Shown here one piece after another: positions 24,038 through 36,866 of a stretch of 64,000 nucleotides of DNA. The first letter of the stretch is position 1, and each line of letters starts with the position of its first letter. Both the position numbers and the translations under genes were made by a program. The notes beneath the pieces were generated by a model. It ran no database searches. It saw only the letters and a program-made list of their open reading frames with translations, and was not told where the DNA came from. Location of the stretch: contig NC_051435.1 of assembly GCF_001649575.2 (NCBI RefSeq), forward strand, positions 2,853,647 to 2,917,646, read 5' to 3'. The stretch is from Kryptolebias marmoratus (Eukaryota > Chordata > Actinopteri > Cyprinodontiformes > Rivulidae).

Positions 24038-25967
24038 AAGCGTAATTAGAGCTGAAACAGAACTCTCAGGTTGTAAATTATGCCTGAGAGGGAAAGGCCT
24101 CCCAATCTCCAGGGCTCCACACACACTCTATATGTCTCTCTGTGTTTACATGTGCAGGTATGTGCACACACACACTGAAAGGTGGGAAACCTGTGTGTGT
24201 GTAGTTTTGATATTCAAACCTTTTGTGGATTGCTTTCAGTTTAATGGTGACTTTATTTTCTGAATATATCAAATTACATTGGCTACAGTGAGTCAGCAGT
24301 GGCTTATTGTCAGAAGTCCCAGCCTCCAGCTGAGAGCATGAAAGTTTAGGATCATGTCGGTAAAGTATAGAGTGTCTGGAGGAAATATGACCTGTCAGTA
24401 TGTTACCTGCAGCAGACAGCAGCGATCACAGCTTAGAGAATCAATACTCAGAGCAGGGAATTTAAGAAGAGGTTAATAAAAATAGGTTAAACTGAATAAA
24501 AGCAGCCATTTGCATGCCATTGTTTTCAAGCTGATCAAATTGCACATCTGTACACATCTGTGTCGTACATCCAAAAGTAAACGACAGAAAACCAGACCAT
24601 CCAGTGACTCCTGAATGTCTTCGTTATCAGTTGTGGTCAAAAATGGGTGTGAAATATGAACTAAAAGATAAGCAGGAATGCTAGTATTTACTGCTTTTCT
24701 GAAAATCTCATTTCTCTCCATACAGCTGAGCTGAACATACCTCCAAAGGACCTCAACGGTACGTTTGTTGGCGAGCCTGAATAATGATTGCACGATTCTT
24801 ATTAACACAATTTGAAACAACTTGCAGTGTCTCATCTGGAGGCTGACACTGCATGAGGCAGTGAAGCTGGATTTTGATGCCGAGGAGGAAACATTGGACG
24901 TATTCAGAACAAACAAGATGAGAGGCGAAGAAAACAAACATGTTTATACGATGGAAGGGGGGATTATTGAGTGAGTGCAGCTGAGGCGGATGACCGATGA
25001 AGGACAAAGTGTGTCTGGAGAAAAATAAAAACCTGAGGTTGACAATGGGCCCAAACTGAACACAGGAAAAATAACAAAACAAAACGACAATAACTAATTC
25101 AATCCACAAAACTCCTAAAATAATGTTTTAAACAACCTTCATGTCAACTCAAGTGTTGATTGAAGCAGGTTTGGTGTATTTTACTCAAGCTGAAATAAGT
25201 TTTTAAGAGTTTTTTGTGGTTGTGTTTAGGACCTTGGTAACTATAGATACATAAACTCAAGAAAACACAGCTTCAGCTAACATCTGCCGTCTAAAACTGA
25301 GCTGTTTGTTCTGCCCCAAGTACCAAAGAACCTACCTGTCTGAAGCTGTTGGCTTTGCTTTTTGCCTTAAAGCGATGTTTTCACAGTTTTCTACGAGCCC
25401 GGGATGAGTAATGTCTCTCCAGTGTTGCTTAGCATTAATGTATTTTCCCTGTTATCACACAGAGTGGGGTGTGTGTGTGTGTCTCAAATGCTCGGATGTG
25501 AGCCTTGCAGAGACCGATGTCTGTCTTCAAACACCTCAAATACAGCGAGCAAACATTCAGAAATGGGACAGAATAATGGCCATCCCCTTCAGACCTAATA
25601 TGGTTGTTTTCATTCTTTCAGCTTCTTTGTTTTTACCAAAGAAGTTCCTTTTGCAGTTGATGAATCTGACTGAAAAGTGGTTTATTTTTCATGAAGTATG
25701 GGCTTTTCTCAGTGTTAGATATTTGGACGTCTCATTTATTTTGAATATGTGTGTTCTAACTTTTAACTTTTTTCTAACTTTTCCAAGCAAGGAGAAAAGC
25801 AGTTTAACTTTCAGCAAAATAAAAATAGCAGAAATGTCAGATTATTGCTAATTAAAGTGTACAAACATCACTAATAAGCCAAAAAAACAAGAACATAATG
25901 ACAATAAAAACAGCCCAATTAACTATTGTTGTATTTTTTAATCAACTATGAACACCTGGTAGCACGA

Positions 25968-26300
25968 AAGGTGGGTGATAATGTAAATACCTGTGTGGGT
26001 GTGTTTGTTTGCATGCTTGTTAGCAAAATATCTCATAAACCAGTCTATAAATTTTAATGAAACTCAAAAAGTAATCACTGGATGTTCGTCTACACTTTAT
26101 TAACCCAATACAAGATGGCCGCCGCAGCTAATCGACTTTACCAAACACAGAAATGGGTACAACACACACTCAGAGAGCTAACAGATCACATGAGGTCATA
26201 TATAACGGCCATTTTCAACATAAAAAAATTTATCTTAGTTTAAAACTTTGCATGAAAGGTGGCGGGTGATATGCATTCCTCCAAGGAATGTTAGCCCTTC
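25968..26300 (+). repeat. repeat family A, nearly full-length copy
   Basis: Starts AAAGGTGGGTGATAATG, contains GTTAGCAAAATATCTCATAA, CAAGATGGCCGCCGCAGC and CTCAGAGAGC, and ends AAAGGTGGCGGGTGATATGC plus ATTCC. Both ends thus carry an AGGTGG..GGTGATA motif in direct orientation. Confidence 0.75.
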
Positions 26301-28237
26301 AGTTACTAATGTATTTATCTTTTGTAAAAACGATGACAAATATATGCTTTTAGCCATCATTTAAGAGGTAATTTTGATTTCTGAGAATTTCCTTCGGACA
26401 GAATCGTCCCTGCAGGTGGAGTCTCAACTCCAGCCTGGAAACCACGGCTTTAATTCTCTTTTACAAAAGATTTTTGTTCTGTTGAGAGCATTTATTTGGC
26501 TTCCTGGTGTTGGGGCGGTGTGTGGTTGTTGCTCGGCTGCAGGGGGAGACACTGAGCCATGGTTCAGGGATCAGTGCCAAGAGAAAAGGATTGATTTGAA
26601 GAGCTGTGGGTGATTGTTAATTAGTTTTCTCCTTTCGATGCGCAGTCGTGGGCTGGACCCGAAGCAGGTGTTTCCTGAATGTATGAGTGTATTGTAGTGG
26701 AAAATGGAATAACAAAAGGCATTCAGCTTTGACGTTTTTTTGCATGAGTCAATGTTTCTGGAAAGTAACCCTGAAAGCCGTATTAAGGTTCCTACACACC
26801 TTGAAAAGCACGGAAAAGCGTGGATTTTGGTGTTTTCCAGATCTGAATATGTATAGAAAAACATTTGTGTTTCAAGCTTTTATTCCCTATAGCATTTTCT
26901 AAAAGGTTAAATTCAATTTTTTCAAATATTGCCACAGAGTTTGTATATAAAAGATGGACACAGTCGTCTTAAGGTCCACTTAATGTTCATTTACCACATC
27001 AGGCCTTAAGTTTCAGTATCTTCAGCCCCTTTAACAAGATGAATCCATATTTAAGCTGCTTTCGGCTGTTCATAAAACACCCAAGCTGTCCTGCAACAAT
27101 ATGAGCGTTCATAAATGAAGATTGCTGAACGATAGCTGGCATGGTGTACAGCTCAAAAGCTGCACAAAATAATGTGTCTGAAAAAATAAAAAATAAAAAA
27201 CTTTGGATACCAAGAACCTGAACCAAACAGAGCCTAAAGAATTTTGTAGCAGTTTGGGAAAATGAAAAGTGCACAATAAGAAATGAAGGTACAGCTCCCA
27301 AAAGTGTGTATAACATTTATTGTTCAAACTTTTAAGCACCATAAATACAAAGTTGGTACAGATTCAAAGAACAGACACAAAAAATGTTGCTTTCTGTCCT
27401 GGAACCAGAACTTTTCCCGCTGGAGACGAAAACCAGTCGTCTCATCTTTTCATGCCTGATTTTGGACTTTTGAAGCTGAATTTTTCAGGGTTAGATCCTC
27501 CCAGGAATAAACCTTGTGTGCGGTGATGCAAACCACCCCACCACCGTGCATGCATTTACTGATCTTTAAATGTAATGTCTCTTTACCTGAAGGACTTTTT
27601 CTGTATTTTACTTGCTCATTTTATAAGAACTGCATATAGATACACAATTAAATCCCTTATTTCTCATTAAGAAGGCCTTGTGCACATCTGGAACAGAGTG
27701 ATCTATGAAATGTGGACATCCATCTTGCAGCGTGAGTCCACTGTCAGCGTTTTACAGTCTTTTGTCTCACGTGTGCCGATAAGACACCTTTGTCCCCGAC
27801 TTAAACCCTAAAGGCAGAAAATGATCGTTCCATATTCAGGAGAAAAGAGCTGCCTTGGTGTAAGGTTTCTGCACTTTGTTTGTCTTCCTTCTCACGTTGA
27901 ACTGTCGTCTTTCTGCAACGTGACTCTTCACGGTGAAATTTCTCCTCAAGCAACGCTTTTTGTAACATTCAAGACATCATCAAAATATCGTATTTATGCT
28001 GTTAACCGGTCACTTTGACATTTAATGTGAAATAATTTGAATTTATTGCCAAATGAAGTGTTTTTGTTCACGTTTCTATGTTGTGGTAACATTAATATTG
28101 AACTATAATGCTTTGTAACTGAGAATTACAAAAAAATATTAAAAACTTTGTAAAAAGTTTGAGTAAAGTCATAACATTATGATAATTTATTTGCTTTTTT
28201 ATTCATTTCATGCAAAGCACTCTGGCCAGCAGCAGGT

Positions 28238-28275
28238 CTGTTTAAAAGTGCTATATAAATAAACTTGAAATGACT
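28238..28275 (+). repeat. SINE/LINE-type 3' tail
   Basis: AAAGTGCTATATAAATAAAC is a common 3' terminus of fish retroposons; the upstream body is not recognised. A reverse-oriented relative lies near 33785. Confidence 0.55.
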
Positions 28276-31200
28276 TAACTTGGGTTGATTTGAGCTCAAT
28301 ATCTGAGGCCATTTTTGTGTTCGTTAAGGTCAATTAGCTCTGCAATGTAATGTACCAGCAGTAGTTGTGTCAGTGGTCATAATCTTATGGCTAAATTGGT
28401 GCATGTTCGAACCTGTGAAGGTAAATTCTGACCTAAAGGAGTTGAGATAATATTAAAATGATGTAATCCTGCTTTGAGATCAGGAGGAGAAGGAGCCTGA
28501 GCACCTCGGGGGGAGTTCTGTCAGAAGAGCAGGCACCCACATGCTACTCCCCCCCTGGAGTGATCACTTAAAGCTTCACTTTTCACACTTTCTGAGTGAG
28601 AATAATTAAAGACCTGAGACCTGTGAGCGAAGGAGAGGAGCAGGTTCGAGCAGAAAATCCCCTTCAGGGCGACTGGGGCAGACTTATTAAAAAAACATGA
28701 AGTTTTAAACAAGGAAACTGTTTCTTAAAGGAACATGGTTTGGTGCAGGATTCCCACTTTATTTTAAATTATTTTTACTTTATTCTAACTTCCTGGTCTT
28801 CTAATGGACCGTCGGTTATGAGGAGACTGGTGGCGTCGTAAGCTGTGTTTAAAAGAGCACGCTCCGAGGATCTGAGGGTAAACAGATTCCACCACTTGGA
28901 TTGGTCCCATCCCTGTTTCTCCATCTTTTTGCCATGACAGTCCCATCCCTGCTTCAACTTCAGGGTTCTGGTCCGAGGTTTATCTATATACAGTCTTTGA
29001 TGATGCTCTCCAAGACTTGTTACAGCATGTCTGGAGGGAAGGAATTTTGGAAAACCTCAGTTTGAAGGCAATCATAACGCTGCTGCGTTCTTCATATTCA
29101 CCAAAAAGGTTTTTCTCTGCCTTTTCCAGCGTCTCTCCTCTCAAGTAGACTTGTGTTTGCACAGCTCAGGACGGAGCTACATCACGCTACAGCGACACGA
29201 AGCTACTGCCATGAATATCACCTCTGCAGCAGGTTGCTTTCATTAACCGTTTAACCAAACCAGCTGGAGAAAGATGCCTCCTTCACCAACCTGATTCTGC
29301 TGGTGCAACAACAAGAGAAACTTCTGAAAGCCTCACCTGCAAGTCTCTATCTTAAAAAAAAACAATAACAGACAAATACACACGAGCCAGACTCTGCAGA
29401 GGGTGTGTATTGTGAAATGGAGGCTGCTTGTATAAAATACAAAGAAACCACAATATTATTACAGCAACATGATTTGAATATGAGATCCACAGCTGAAGCC
29501 CTGGATGCTCGGGTCTGACCACATGGACGGTTTCAGGCTGCTGTGAAAGAGGATGCAGGTGAAGAGGTTTTCTGTGCAGAACCTCGATCGCAGCCGGCTT
29601 TCATGGCCTGACCATGATGGGAACAGGTGCTTCTTGATTTGTGTCAGCAAGGTGCTGCTAGTTTGGTGTGGTGGAGTAAATTCATACCACATCAGTTGAT
29701 TGGCTGCCACCTTGTGCATGCTCAAAATCACCGTGGACAAATTTTGCACCACTATTCGTAACGATCTGCAAGACCCTGCAAAGACCAGCCCCATTCTGGA
29801 TGATTTTCCACATCGTAGGGGGACTTCATTCATTGTGGAGGGGGCTTATCAAGGAGTGTGAAATATAAAGACAAAAACAGGAACGTTTTTTTATCTCTAG
29901 CCAGAGTCTGGTATCCATCAGAAAGACAAAACGCCAAAAATAATTCTACTTTTTTGGCTTGTTTTCCAGGTGGTAGCTGGATCCGATGCTTCCTAATTCA
30001 ACTGCCCGGACGACCCGTTAATCTTTTTTTTTGGTTCTCCAGAGAAAACACTTCCCCTGACGAATGCCAACGCTGCTGGCAACTGTAGACGTATAGAGTT
30101 TCAGCTTTTCAATTAAGTCGAAATAACAGAGCTGTGTTGAACGAAGAGTATGCATTGCTCAACAGATCTTTTCTGCATAAATACTGTACATGTTGAAATA
30201 CTGATGGCTAATACAAATATTGTTGTAAAAAGATGTATACGTGTCACTGACAGACGCGCCACACCTGGCAGCAGCTTGAGCACCTCAGAAGAGACAGCAA
30301 ACTCCATTTTCTTTTCTTTTTTTGTCCAAACTTTGGGTTTATTTTGGGACTGAAAGCAGGGTCTTCCGAAAGCACAACAAGGAGAACTCCTAAAGTGATT
30401 TTAAATAGGAACATAAACAAAAATAACTTGCTTTTACTGGAAGCTCTGGAGCGGGGACCAGTTCGAGTAATGAAATTGCACTTGTTGCCATGGCGATGTT
30501 TCCCAACAACAAACAGAGAGTCTGTGGTGTGCAGAGGCCATATTCACTGAATGCAAAATTCACTAGGAAATCTACTTTAAAGTATTTAGAAGTTAAATAC
30601 CTCCAAAAACTGCTCTGTTTCATTTAGCAATTGTTTAAATGGAGGGTGAGGGTAGAAGAACCTTCTGATATGAGAAGTTTGAAGATATTTGGGTTACAGA
30701 CACATTATGGGTTGGTCAGAAGGGTCCTGCTGGCTCAGTCACAGATGTGGGTTAACCTCATCTGACCAAAAGCCCAGTGTATGTCAACATTCCTTTTCAG
30801 GAATCAATAGTGACCTTTTGTTCCTTGTAACTGTAATCTAATAGAGCAAACCATGTTTTAAGTATATGGAGGGATTTTATCATGTATGAAAACATATAAT
30901 GCAAATTTCAATGTCTCAACTCGACTGTGGCTGTGTTTTAGCATCATGTCAAAGGTGTGAATCCATGTTTGGAGGAGCTAACTCGAGCGCAGAAACAACC
31001 TGAAATGATCCCCAAAAACAGTTTGTGGGTCAGTTTGTGTCATAATGTAGACTTAAGTTCAGAGTGAGCAGGTAGATTTAAGAGAACAGGAGGCAAAAAC
31101 CGTAAGCTCAACTGGGCTGTTCGCACAAAATATCTGCAGCGCCTCAATGTAACTTTCACCAAAAATACAATGAAAACGTACATTTTTAAACCCACAAAAG

Positions 31201-31348
31201 GAAAGGAAAGCTTAGCTACACCAAACTAACACATATATTAACATAACTGTATGCAAACATGCAATTAAAATGACTGGATTACTGAACATGTGATGTTATT
31301 TATCTTTATTATTAACCTATAAGACAGTGTAGGTTTAAAGCTTCTCAC

Positions 31349-31709
31349 CATATGTTGGCTGCCAGTGCACACTCGTTGTGACGTCCAGGTCCAGTCTCTG
31401 CCTGCACTGGCCTGAACCCTGGATGAGCTCCTGCAGAGGAAACTCAGCGTCCACGCTGGGGTAACACCTGAGGCCCGTGGAGCACCTGGGGGAGTACACC
31501 CCGCAGGGCTCACCTTCCAGCCTGGCGCACACCGGACAGCAGCCGCAGCCCGACTCCCTCACCACCTCCATACATCCTGGGCTCACTTTGGGACACGCAT
31601 AAAGATCCTCGGCTGTGCAGCTCGGACATCGGAAAACTAAATCCCCCAGCAAGACTCCAGGTAAGGTAAAGAATCCAAACAGCAAGCCAAACGTGAAATA
31701 TGTGACCAT
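31349..31709 (-). CDS. igfbp2: igfbp2 exon 1 (signal peptide and N-terminal IGF-binding domain)
   Basis: Insulin-like growth factor-binding protein 2 is secreted and binds IGF-I/II, limiting receptor access. This exon starts at ATG 31709 (A at -3, G at +4: good Kozak context). It encodes a hydrophobic signal peptide ([18 protein letters not shown]) followed by the cysteine-rich IGFBP domain: FRCPSC, then [19 protein letters not shown] and CSTGLRCYP, ending GQCRQRL. GCGCCxxC is the IGFBP family signature. The exon ends in phase 1 at TATG/gtgaga. Joined to exons 2-4 it gives 795 nt, 264 residues plus stop, close to the usual fish IGFBP2 length. No frameshift or missing cysteine was seen. The fish paralogue letter (a or b) cannot be told from sequence alone. 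Confidence 0.97.
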
Positions 31710-31870
31710 TATAGAGTTGGTTGGGTTTGTTACTAACGACTGAGAGAGAAAACTGACCCTTGGATAATGAACCTCAGGATCTCAAACAGTCAAATCTTTG
31801 TGTAAACACTCTGACAGGGTCCTATCTGCCGTTATATCACAGACTGACACAGGAGCTGAAAAGCACACTC
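31710..31870 (-). promoter_or_regulatory. igfbp2: igfbp2 5' flank / probable proximal promoter
   Basis: Sequence just upstream of the igfbp2 start on the minus strand. A weak TATA-like GATATAAC occurs near 31833, and TGTTTAC on minus (GTAAACA at 31802-31808) matches the forkhead (FOX) core. Forkhead control is established for IGFBP1, so this is suggestive only. No transcription start can be fixed from sequence. Confidence 0.3.
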
Positions 31871-31884
31871 ACAAAATACAGCCC

Positions 31885-32815
31885 AGATTCTGAAAAAGTT
31901 GTATTCATTGTGTAAAATGTAAATAAAATCAGACTGCAATCATTTGCAAATCTCATAAAACAATATTTTTTCCACAGTGGAACATAAAAAATAAATAAAT
32001 AAAATGTTTAAACTAAGAAATTGCACCATTTTGGGGAGAAAAATAATGTAATTTCAAATCTGATGGTATCAACACGTCTCTTTAAAGTTGCTCCAGATGT
32101 TTGAAGCATCTCTTCTTCTTCTCCCATCAGTCTGTAAACATCTGGACCTGAGGTTGTCCCATTCTGTCTGTGAACATCTGGACCTGAGGTCGTCCCATTC
32201 TGTCTGTAAACATCTGGACCTGAGGTTGTCCCATTCTGTCTGTTCAACAGTCCTGGATGGGAGCAGATGTTGTTCTTTCCAGAGGCACTAATGCACCCCC
32301 ATACCATCAGAGAGGCAGGCTCTGACCTCAGAACAGTTCTCCTCTTTGGTCCAAGGGAGACACATCTGTTCACATCTGGCTTCTTCTTTGCCTGATAGAG
32401 CTTTAAGCAGCACGGTGAACTGTGTTTACAGACAGTGTTCCTGAGCAGAACCAGAACCAGAACCAGAACCAACATCCAGCCTTGACCTTTGACCTCAGAG
32501 GTTTCTACAGATTCTTGAAATCTGTGGATGATGGGATATTAGTCTTCACAATTTTCCATTGAGGAACAATTTTCTGTTTTTGTTTCACTATTTTTATACA
32601 CAGTTTTTTCTAAACTGGTGAACCTCCGCCCATCTCTACTTCTGACAGATTCAGCTTCTCTAAAATGCTCTTTTTACTCCCAGTCATCTTACTGACTCGT
32701 TGTCAGTTAACCTAATTCGCTGCTAAATTCTCCGCCAGCTGTTTCTTCTTCATCTTATTTACTTTTACAGCCTTTTTGTCGCCCCTGTCCCAACTTTTTG
32801 TTCCACCAAGGAGGC
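31885..32815. mobile_element. unclassified DNA-transposon-like element
   Basis: The two ends carry CAACTTTTT in opposite orientation. Inside lie the AT-rich block CATTTGCAAATCTCAT and the conserved block CCATACCATCAGAGAGGCAG, known to me from fish repeats. A fragment of the same family is near 16050-16230. Confidence 0.5.
32132..32239. repeat. 36-bp tandem repeat, 3 units
   Basis: Three units of 36 bp starting CTGTAAACATCTGGACCTGA and ending CCCATTCTGT, differing by one or two bases each. Confidence 0.9.
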
Positions 32816-32819
32816 CATG

Positions 32820-32910
32820 TTTTGGTCGTGTCTGCCCTCAACCCCGTCGAGCACCTTTGGGATGTTCTGGAACGGATTCCTCATGGAAGTCCGCCCCTTT
32901 AATACTGGCT
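32820..32910 (+). mobile_element. Tc1-like transposase C-terminal fragment
   Basis: Reads LNPVEHLWDVLERIPHGSPP, the C-terminal DD[E/D] region of Tc1-type transposases. Confidence 0.7.
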
Positions 32911-33679
32911 GGTGTGACGGTCAGGTGTGGTCAAATTATTTTTTCCAGTGGTGTCACACCATTTGGACATTGGGCAAAAAAGCAGGAAACATCTGACATA
33001 TTGCGTAAGGATGGCATTTCCTGTTCTCTAACTGACCAGAGGATGCACATGAAGGTTTTCAGCCCTGCAGTGAGGTTTTACTGCAGCTCTGTGAGCAACA
33101 TACAGCATAAGGCTCACAGTCCTCACTTTGCTTGTTTCTGACAAATAAAAGATGGCTGAACAAGTCAGTCCTCAAAATGAGTCAAAGTTGTTGACAATGC
33201 TCAAATTTAACACAAAAATACCAAAAAAAAAAAAGCTATTAAAACCCCTAAACAAACACTTTAACATGGCTAAAGTCCTTCTCATTGCCTAACTTTAAAA
33301 TAAATCCCATTAATGGATTCAAATTAAAATTATCTGTGAACATTTGTGGTAAGTTATAATGCATAATTACTTACTATTAGTTTTTGGAATCATAAAATGT
33401 CTAATTTTCTGTCCTAACCTTCTAAAATGAACGGAAGAATTCCACCTCACTGGATTTTAGGGCTCTTAAAGTTTCCTTCCTACCCTCACGTGCAGATTTA
33501 AAGTGATGGAAAACTGTGTTTCACTGAAGAAATGGGAGATCATTAACCGACACATTTCTTTCTCAGGATTTAGTAGATTATTAATACAGCCTCTACGCTG
33601 GAGACAGCCCAACGTTTTAGGATCTATGTTTTCATCAGCATGTGTTCAAAATGTTATCAGTAAAAGGTTGGCAATCGTA

Positions 33680-33770
33680 CAAACACAAATGTGTGTTCCT
33701 TTGTCTGTCTGTTAGCAAAACATCACATGAATCAGAGGATGGATCTTAATAGAAATAATTATGATATTAG
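33680..33770 (+). repeat. repeat family A fragment
   Basis: TGTCTGTCTGTTAGCAAAAC followed by ATCACATGAATC and GGATGGATCTTAAT. Confidence 0.6.
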
Positions 33771-34284
33771 TGAAGTGAAGTGAAGTTTATTTATATAGCA
33801 CTCTTCAGCAGCTTAGGATAATCTAAATGAAATCATGAATCTAAACATGAGCTAAAACAGTCAAAATAGTAGCTAAATAATCTAAATAAAATCATGATGA
33901 AGTTAAAGCTGCACTAAACAACAATCAGGCTAAGACAGTCAAAAAATGAGCTAAGATAAAATAAACTAAATGTGAAGGAAGGCTAAATAAGCTAACATAA
34001 ACTGGAACATGACAATGCTAAGCTAAGGGTACAACATGACTAAAAGTACCAAAAAGGCCTGTTAAACAGCCAACGTAAGAATTACTAAGATAATTAGACT
34101 AAAATCACAATAAAGTTAAAGCTGAACTAATTAGATGAGTTTGATGCTGCAACCTGTTTTCCTCGGGAGTCAGAACTTGGATCTGGGAATGATGTCAGAC
34201 CTGACAAGTTGGAGAACCAGTAGGATTTGTTAATTGTTATGCTCATTAACTATTAGCAATGCAAGCTGATAACAATGTTCTCAA

Positions 34285-34694
34285 TGTCATGAATGTTGGT
34301 GTTGTTGGGGTTTCTTGTTGGTCTTGTTTTGGTTTGGTTGTCTTTCGGGTCTCTGTGTCCCCAGTAGTTTTCCATTCATGCCTGCCACGCCCACCTCACC
34401 TGCTCCTTGTCCACAGCTGCAACCAACCTTCATCTCTCCCTCAGCCTTTAAAACCGGTCTCTGTCTCTCCATACGCCACTGGGTCATTCCTTTCCGTTCC
34501 TCTTCTTCATGCCGTGCTCGTTGTCTTCCTGGTTCCATGCCTTGCCTTGCTCTGCCGTTGTTCTGGATACTTTGTTATCGTTAGTTTCCTTTTTGCTGCC
34601 ACATCAGCCGTTTGTTTTGTTTAATAAATTAGTTTTCCTTTTGAAAGAATGAGTCAGCTTTCTGGATTCGCCTCCGTCTCCCCCCGTTATGACA
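34285..34694 (+). mobile_element. solo LTR with 5-bp target duplication
   Basis: 410 bp beginning TGTCAT and ending ATGACA (inverted 6-bp ends), flanked on both sides by CTCAA (34280-34284 and 34695-34699). It contains a TTTAAAA box and AATAAA near its right side. This is the structure of a solitary retroviral-type LTR from a fish LTR retrotransposon; no internal genes. Confidence 0.75.
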
Positions 34695-34899
34695 CTCAAA
34701 CCTTGAGACACAAACTAACAGAAGTGGAAACAAAACGTTCGGGCTGCTTGGGAATCTCTGACTTTGTGAGCTAGAATTACAACTTCCAAGTACAAATGGA
34801 AAGAAACACAAGTTGACCATTCAAAGCAAACAGGTAGAACACAAACGATGTGAAGAGGAGAGAGCAGGCAGGATGGAGCAGATGGAGACGAGTGTCAGG

Positions 34900-35440
34900 G
34901 CTGATCTGTAAAATAAAAATTTATTTGTATAGCATTGTCACATTTTAACAAGGAGCTGCTCGGAGACTGACAGACGCAGGAGATCAGGATACAGGTAAGT
35001 GGTTTTATTTACAGTCAAACAGTGCAGGGTACTACAGGAAACGGGATCTGGAGGAAAGGGACGTGGGTAAGTAGACAGGTTTTTCGGATAGTTGAGAGAG
35101 GGAGAATTGCATTCACAGGTGAGGTTGTCTTACAGGAAGGCGGGCCGGATCCAGCGTGGAGGAGGAAGGTAAAGTGAGCACTTTCCTGGACGAGGTGAAT
35201 CCGTTTTGCAGGTTTCCGGATGTCAGGACAACGAGGGAATCCTCCACAGGTTGCAGCAGCAGAAGAGGCAGACAGGCTCAGGTAGGTAGCTCAGAGTACT
35301 TTGCTCGCAGAGGACTCAGGACGCAGACCAGACTGGTTTCTCAGGTGACTCTCACTCTGACAGAGTACAAAAAGCACAAGGGCATGAATTTAACAAAGCA
35401 TACAGATAATAAATCAGAAGACAAGTGAGCTGAGAGATTT
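34900..35440. repeat. unclassified repeat-like sequence
   Basis: Contains a TTTATTTGTATAGC tail motif common at the end of fish LINE/SINE elements and a block rich in CAGGTAAG/ACAGGTGAG. The 90-codon frame inside has no recognisable domain. Confidence 0.3.
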
Positions 35441-35764
35441 TCACCAAAGGGCAAATAATGCTCCAGCGCTGATCTGGTCTCCACCACGGCTCCTTGACGA
35501 GCCTAATCTTCTGCAGGTGTGGAAGATGTGCAGGACCTCAGCCAATCCAAGGGAACAGGACGGCCCACCAGGAAGTCAACTTACAGATCACCACAAGCAT
35601 ATTTCAGCAGCAAGGCATTCAAAGTGCTTTACATCATAAAAACATCATTACAATCATCCAAAACATCATAAAAATCATTGAGCAGATACACTTGATAATC
35701 ATAAGGAGATGGTCAAAATGTATTAAGATATTTGTGACACCAGGAGAGCTGCAAGAGAGAAAAG

Positions 35765-36010
35765 GAAGGTTTACAAGATGAGACCTGCTGTGATGTTTGG
35801 TTTGGACACGGAGCTGGAATAACGGAGATGCAGATGTTCAGATTTTCATTGGAAGGGACCAAAATGGACCGGATTAGAAATAAGTCAGTCAGAGAGGCTG
35901 AAATGGTTTGGACATGTGGACATTTTGGACAGGGAGAAGTAGGAGACATAGGAGATGTGTTTGATGTGACAGAAGAGGATGATTTATCACATCCAACTTT
36001 CTGTTTGGAA
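35765..36010 (+). mobile_element. LINE 3' coding remnant
   Basis: Reads QMFRFSLEGTKMDRIRNKSV then VREAEMVWTCGHF. This matches the end of reverse-transcriptase ORFs in fish non-LTR elements (RFSLGVTRMDRIRN.. REARLRWFGHV). Truncated and frameshifted. Confidence 0.65.
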
Positions 36011-36866
36011 TCACAGAGTTTCAGAAAAAAGTGAATTAAAATGGAGTTATAAGACTAAATGAGGCTCTGCGCCGTTTTTTTTTTCTATGAATTATCTTTC
36101 AGCAGCATACAGTTTCAAAACAGAAATGTTTTCCCATGACCTCTCCAACATTTCCTTGCTGACACCATGTCTGTAATATGTGTATTACAGACATAATGTA
36201 ATACACATGCTGCTTAGACGCTCTGAACGGCCGTAAAAGCCAAACAATGTGGAAACATTTAATATTTCTCTTAAGTGGAACAGCCTGATGGTTCAGTGCT
36301 GAGAGATATTTGAATCGGGCCCCTGAAAGATCCTTGTCACACGGAGTCATTTAGTCGGAACCAGTGGAATACCACAGGGAGGCGGTCACATTTTCCGGAG
36401 TCGTTTACCTCCATCAGGACGGGAATTCAAAGGAGCAGCGTGAAAAACGAGGCCTGTGTTTCTGGATGTGTTCGTGTTAAACACATAAAAGAATTAAGAA
36501 GGTTTTTTCCCCATACCATGCCTATTTTTATCTTACAGAGGTTGTGAATGAGGAAGTGGAACCAAATCTTAAACCATGAACCCAGCAGACACCATAATGA
36601 GGAGGTATGAGAGTTTTAGGGCTCCCTCTACCTGACGTAGTCCACCGGAGGACAACAGTTGTGTTTTTATTAATTTTATGGCTTTGGTCTTCTTTTTATT
36701 AAACTCTACTTTGGATAAAAAGCTGAAAAGACAGAAAAGCCTGATTTCAGTATTAAAAATCTGCTAAAATATTTTTGCAATGGGCTCCTTTAAGTGTCAT
36801 GGTGGTGGAGATGGAGGTGAACCCAATTTGCAGACTCAAGCTGATAGTGCCACTATTTTACAATAT

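Larger units (their letters stand above)
23372..31348 (-). other. igfbp2: igfbp2 intron 1
   Basis: A phase-1 intron of 7977 bp, by far the longest of this gene. It contains GT microsatellites near 24016, a nearly full-length family-A repeat at 25968-26300 and a SINE/LINE-type 3' tail near 28240. A 124-codon open frame on minus at 29459-29833 has no recognisable domain or splice context. Large first introns often hold IGFBP enhancers, but I cannot identify any from sequence alone. Confidence 0.8.

Noticed and set aside
29459..29833. 124-codon open frame on minus in igfbp2 intron 1
   Set aside because: No recognised motif, no flanking exons in frame; compatible with chance in this composition.
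34285..34694. Possible intact endogenous retrovirus
   Set aside because: Only a solo LTR-like sequence; no internal coding region, no second LTR and no open reading frames of such an element nearby.
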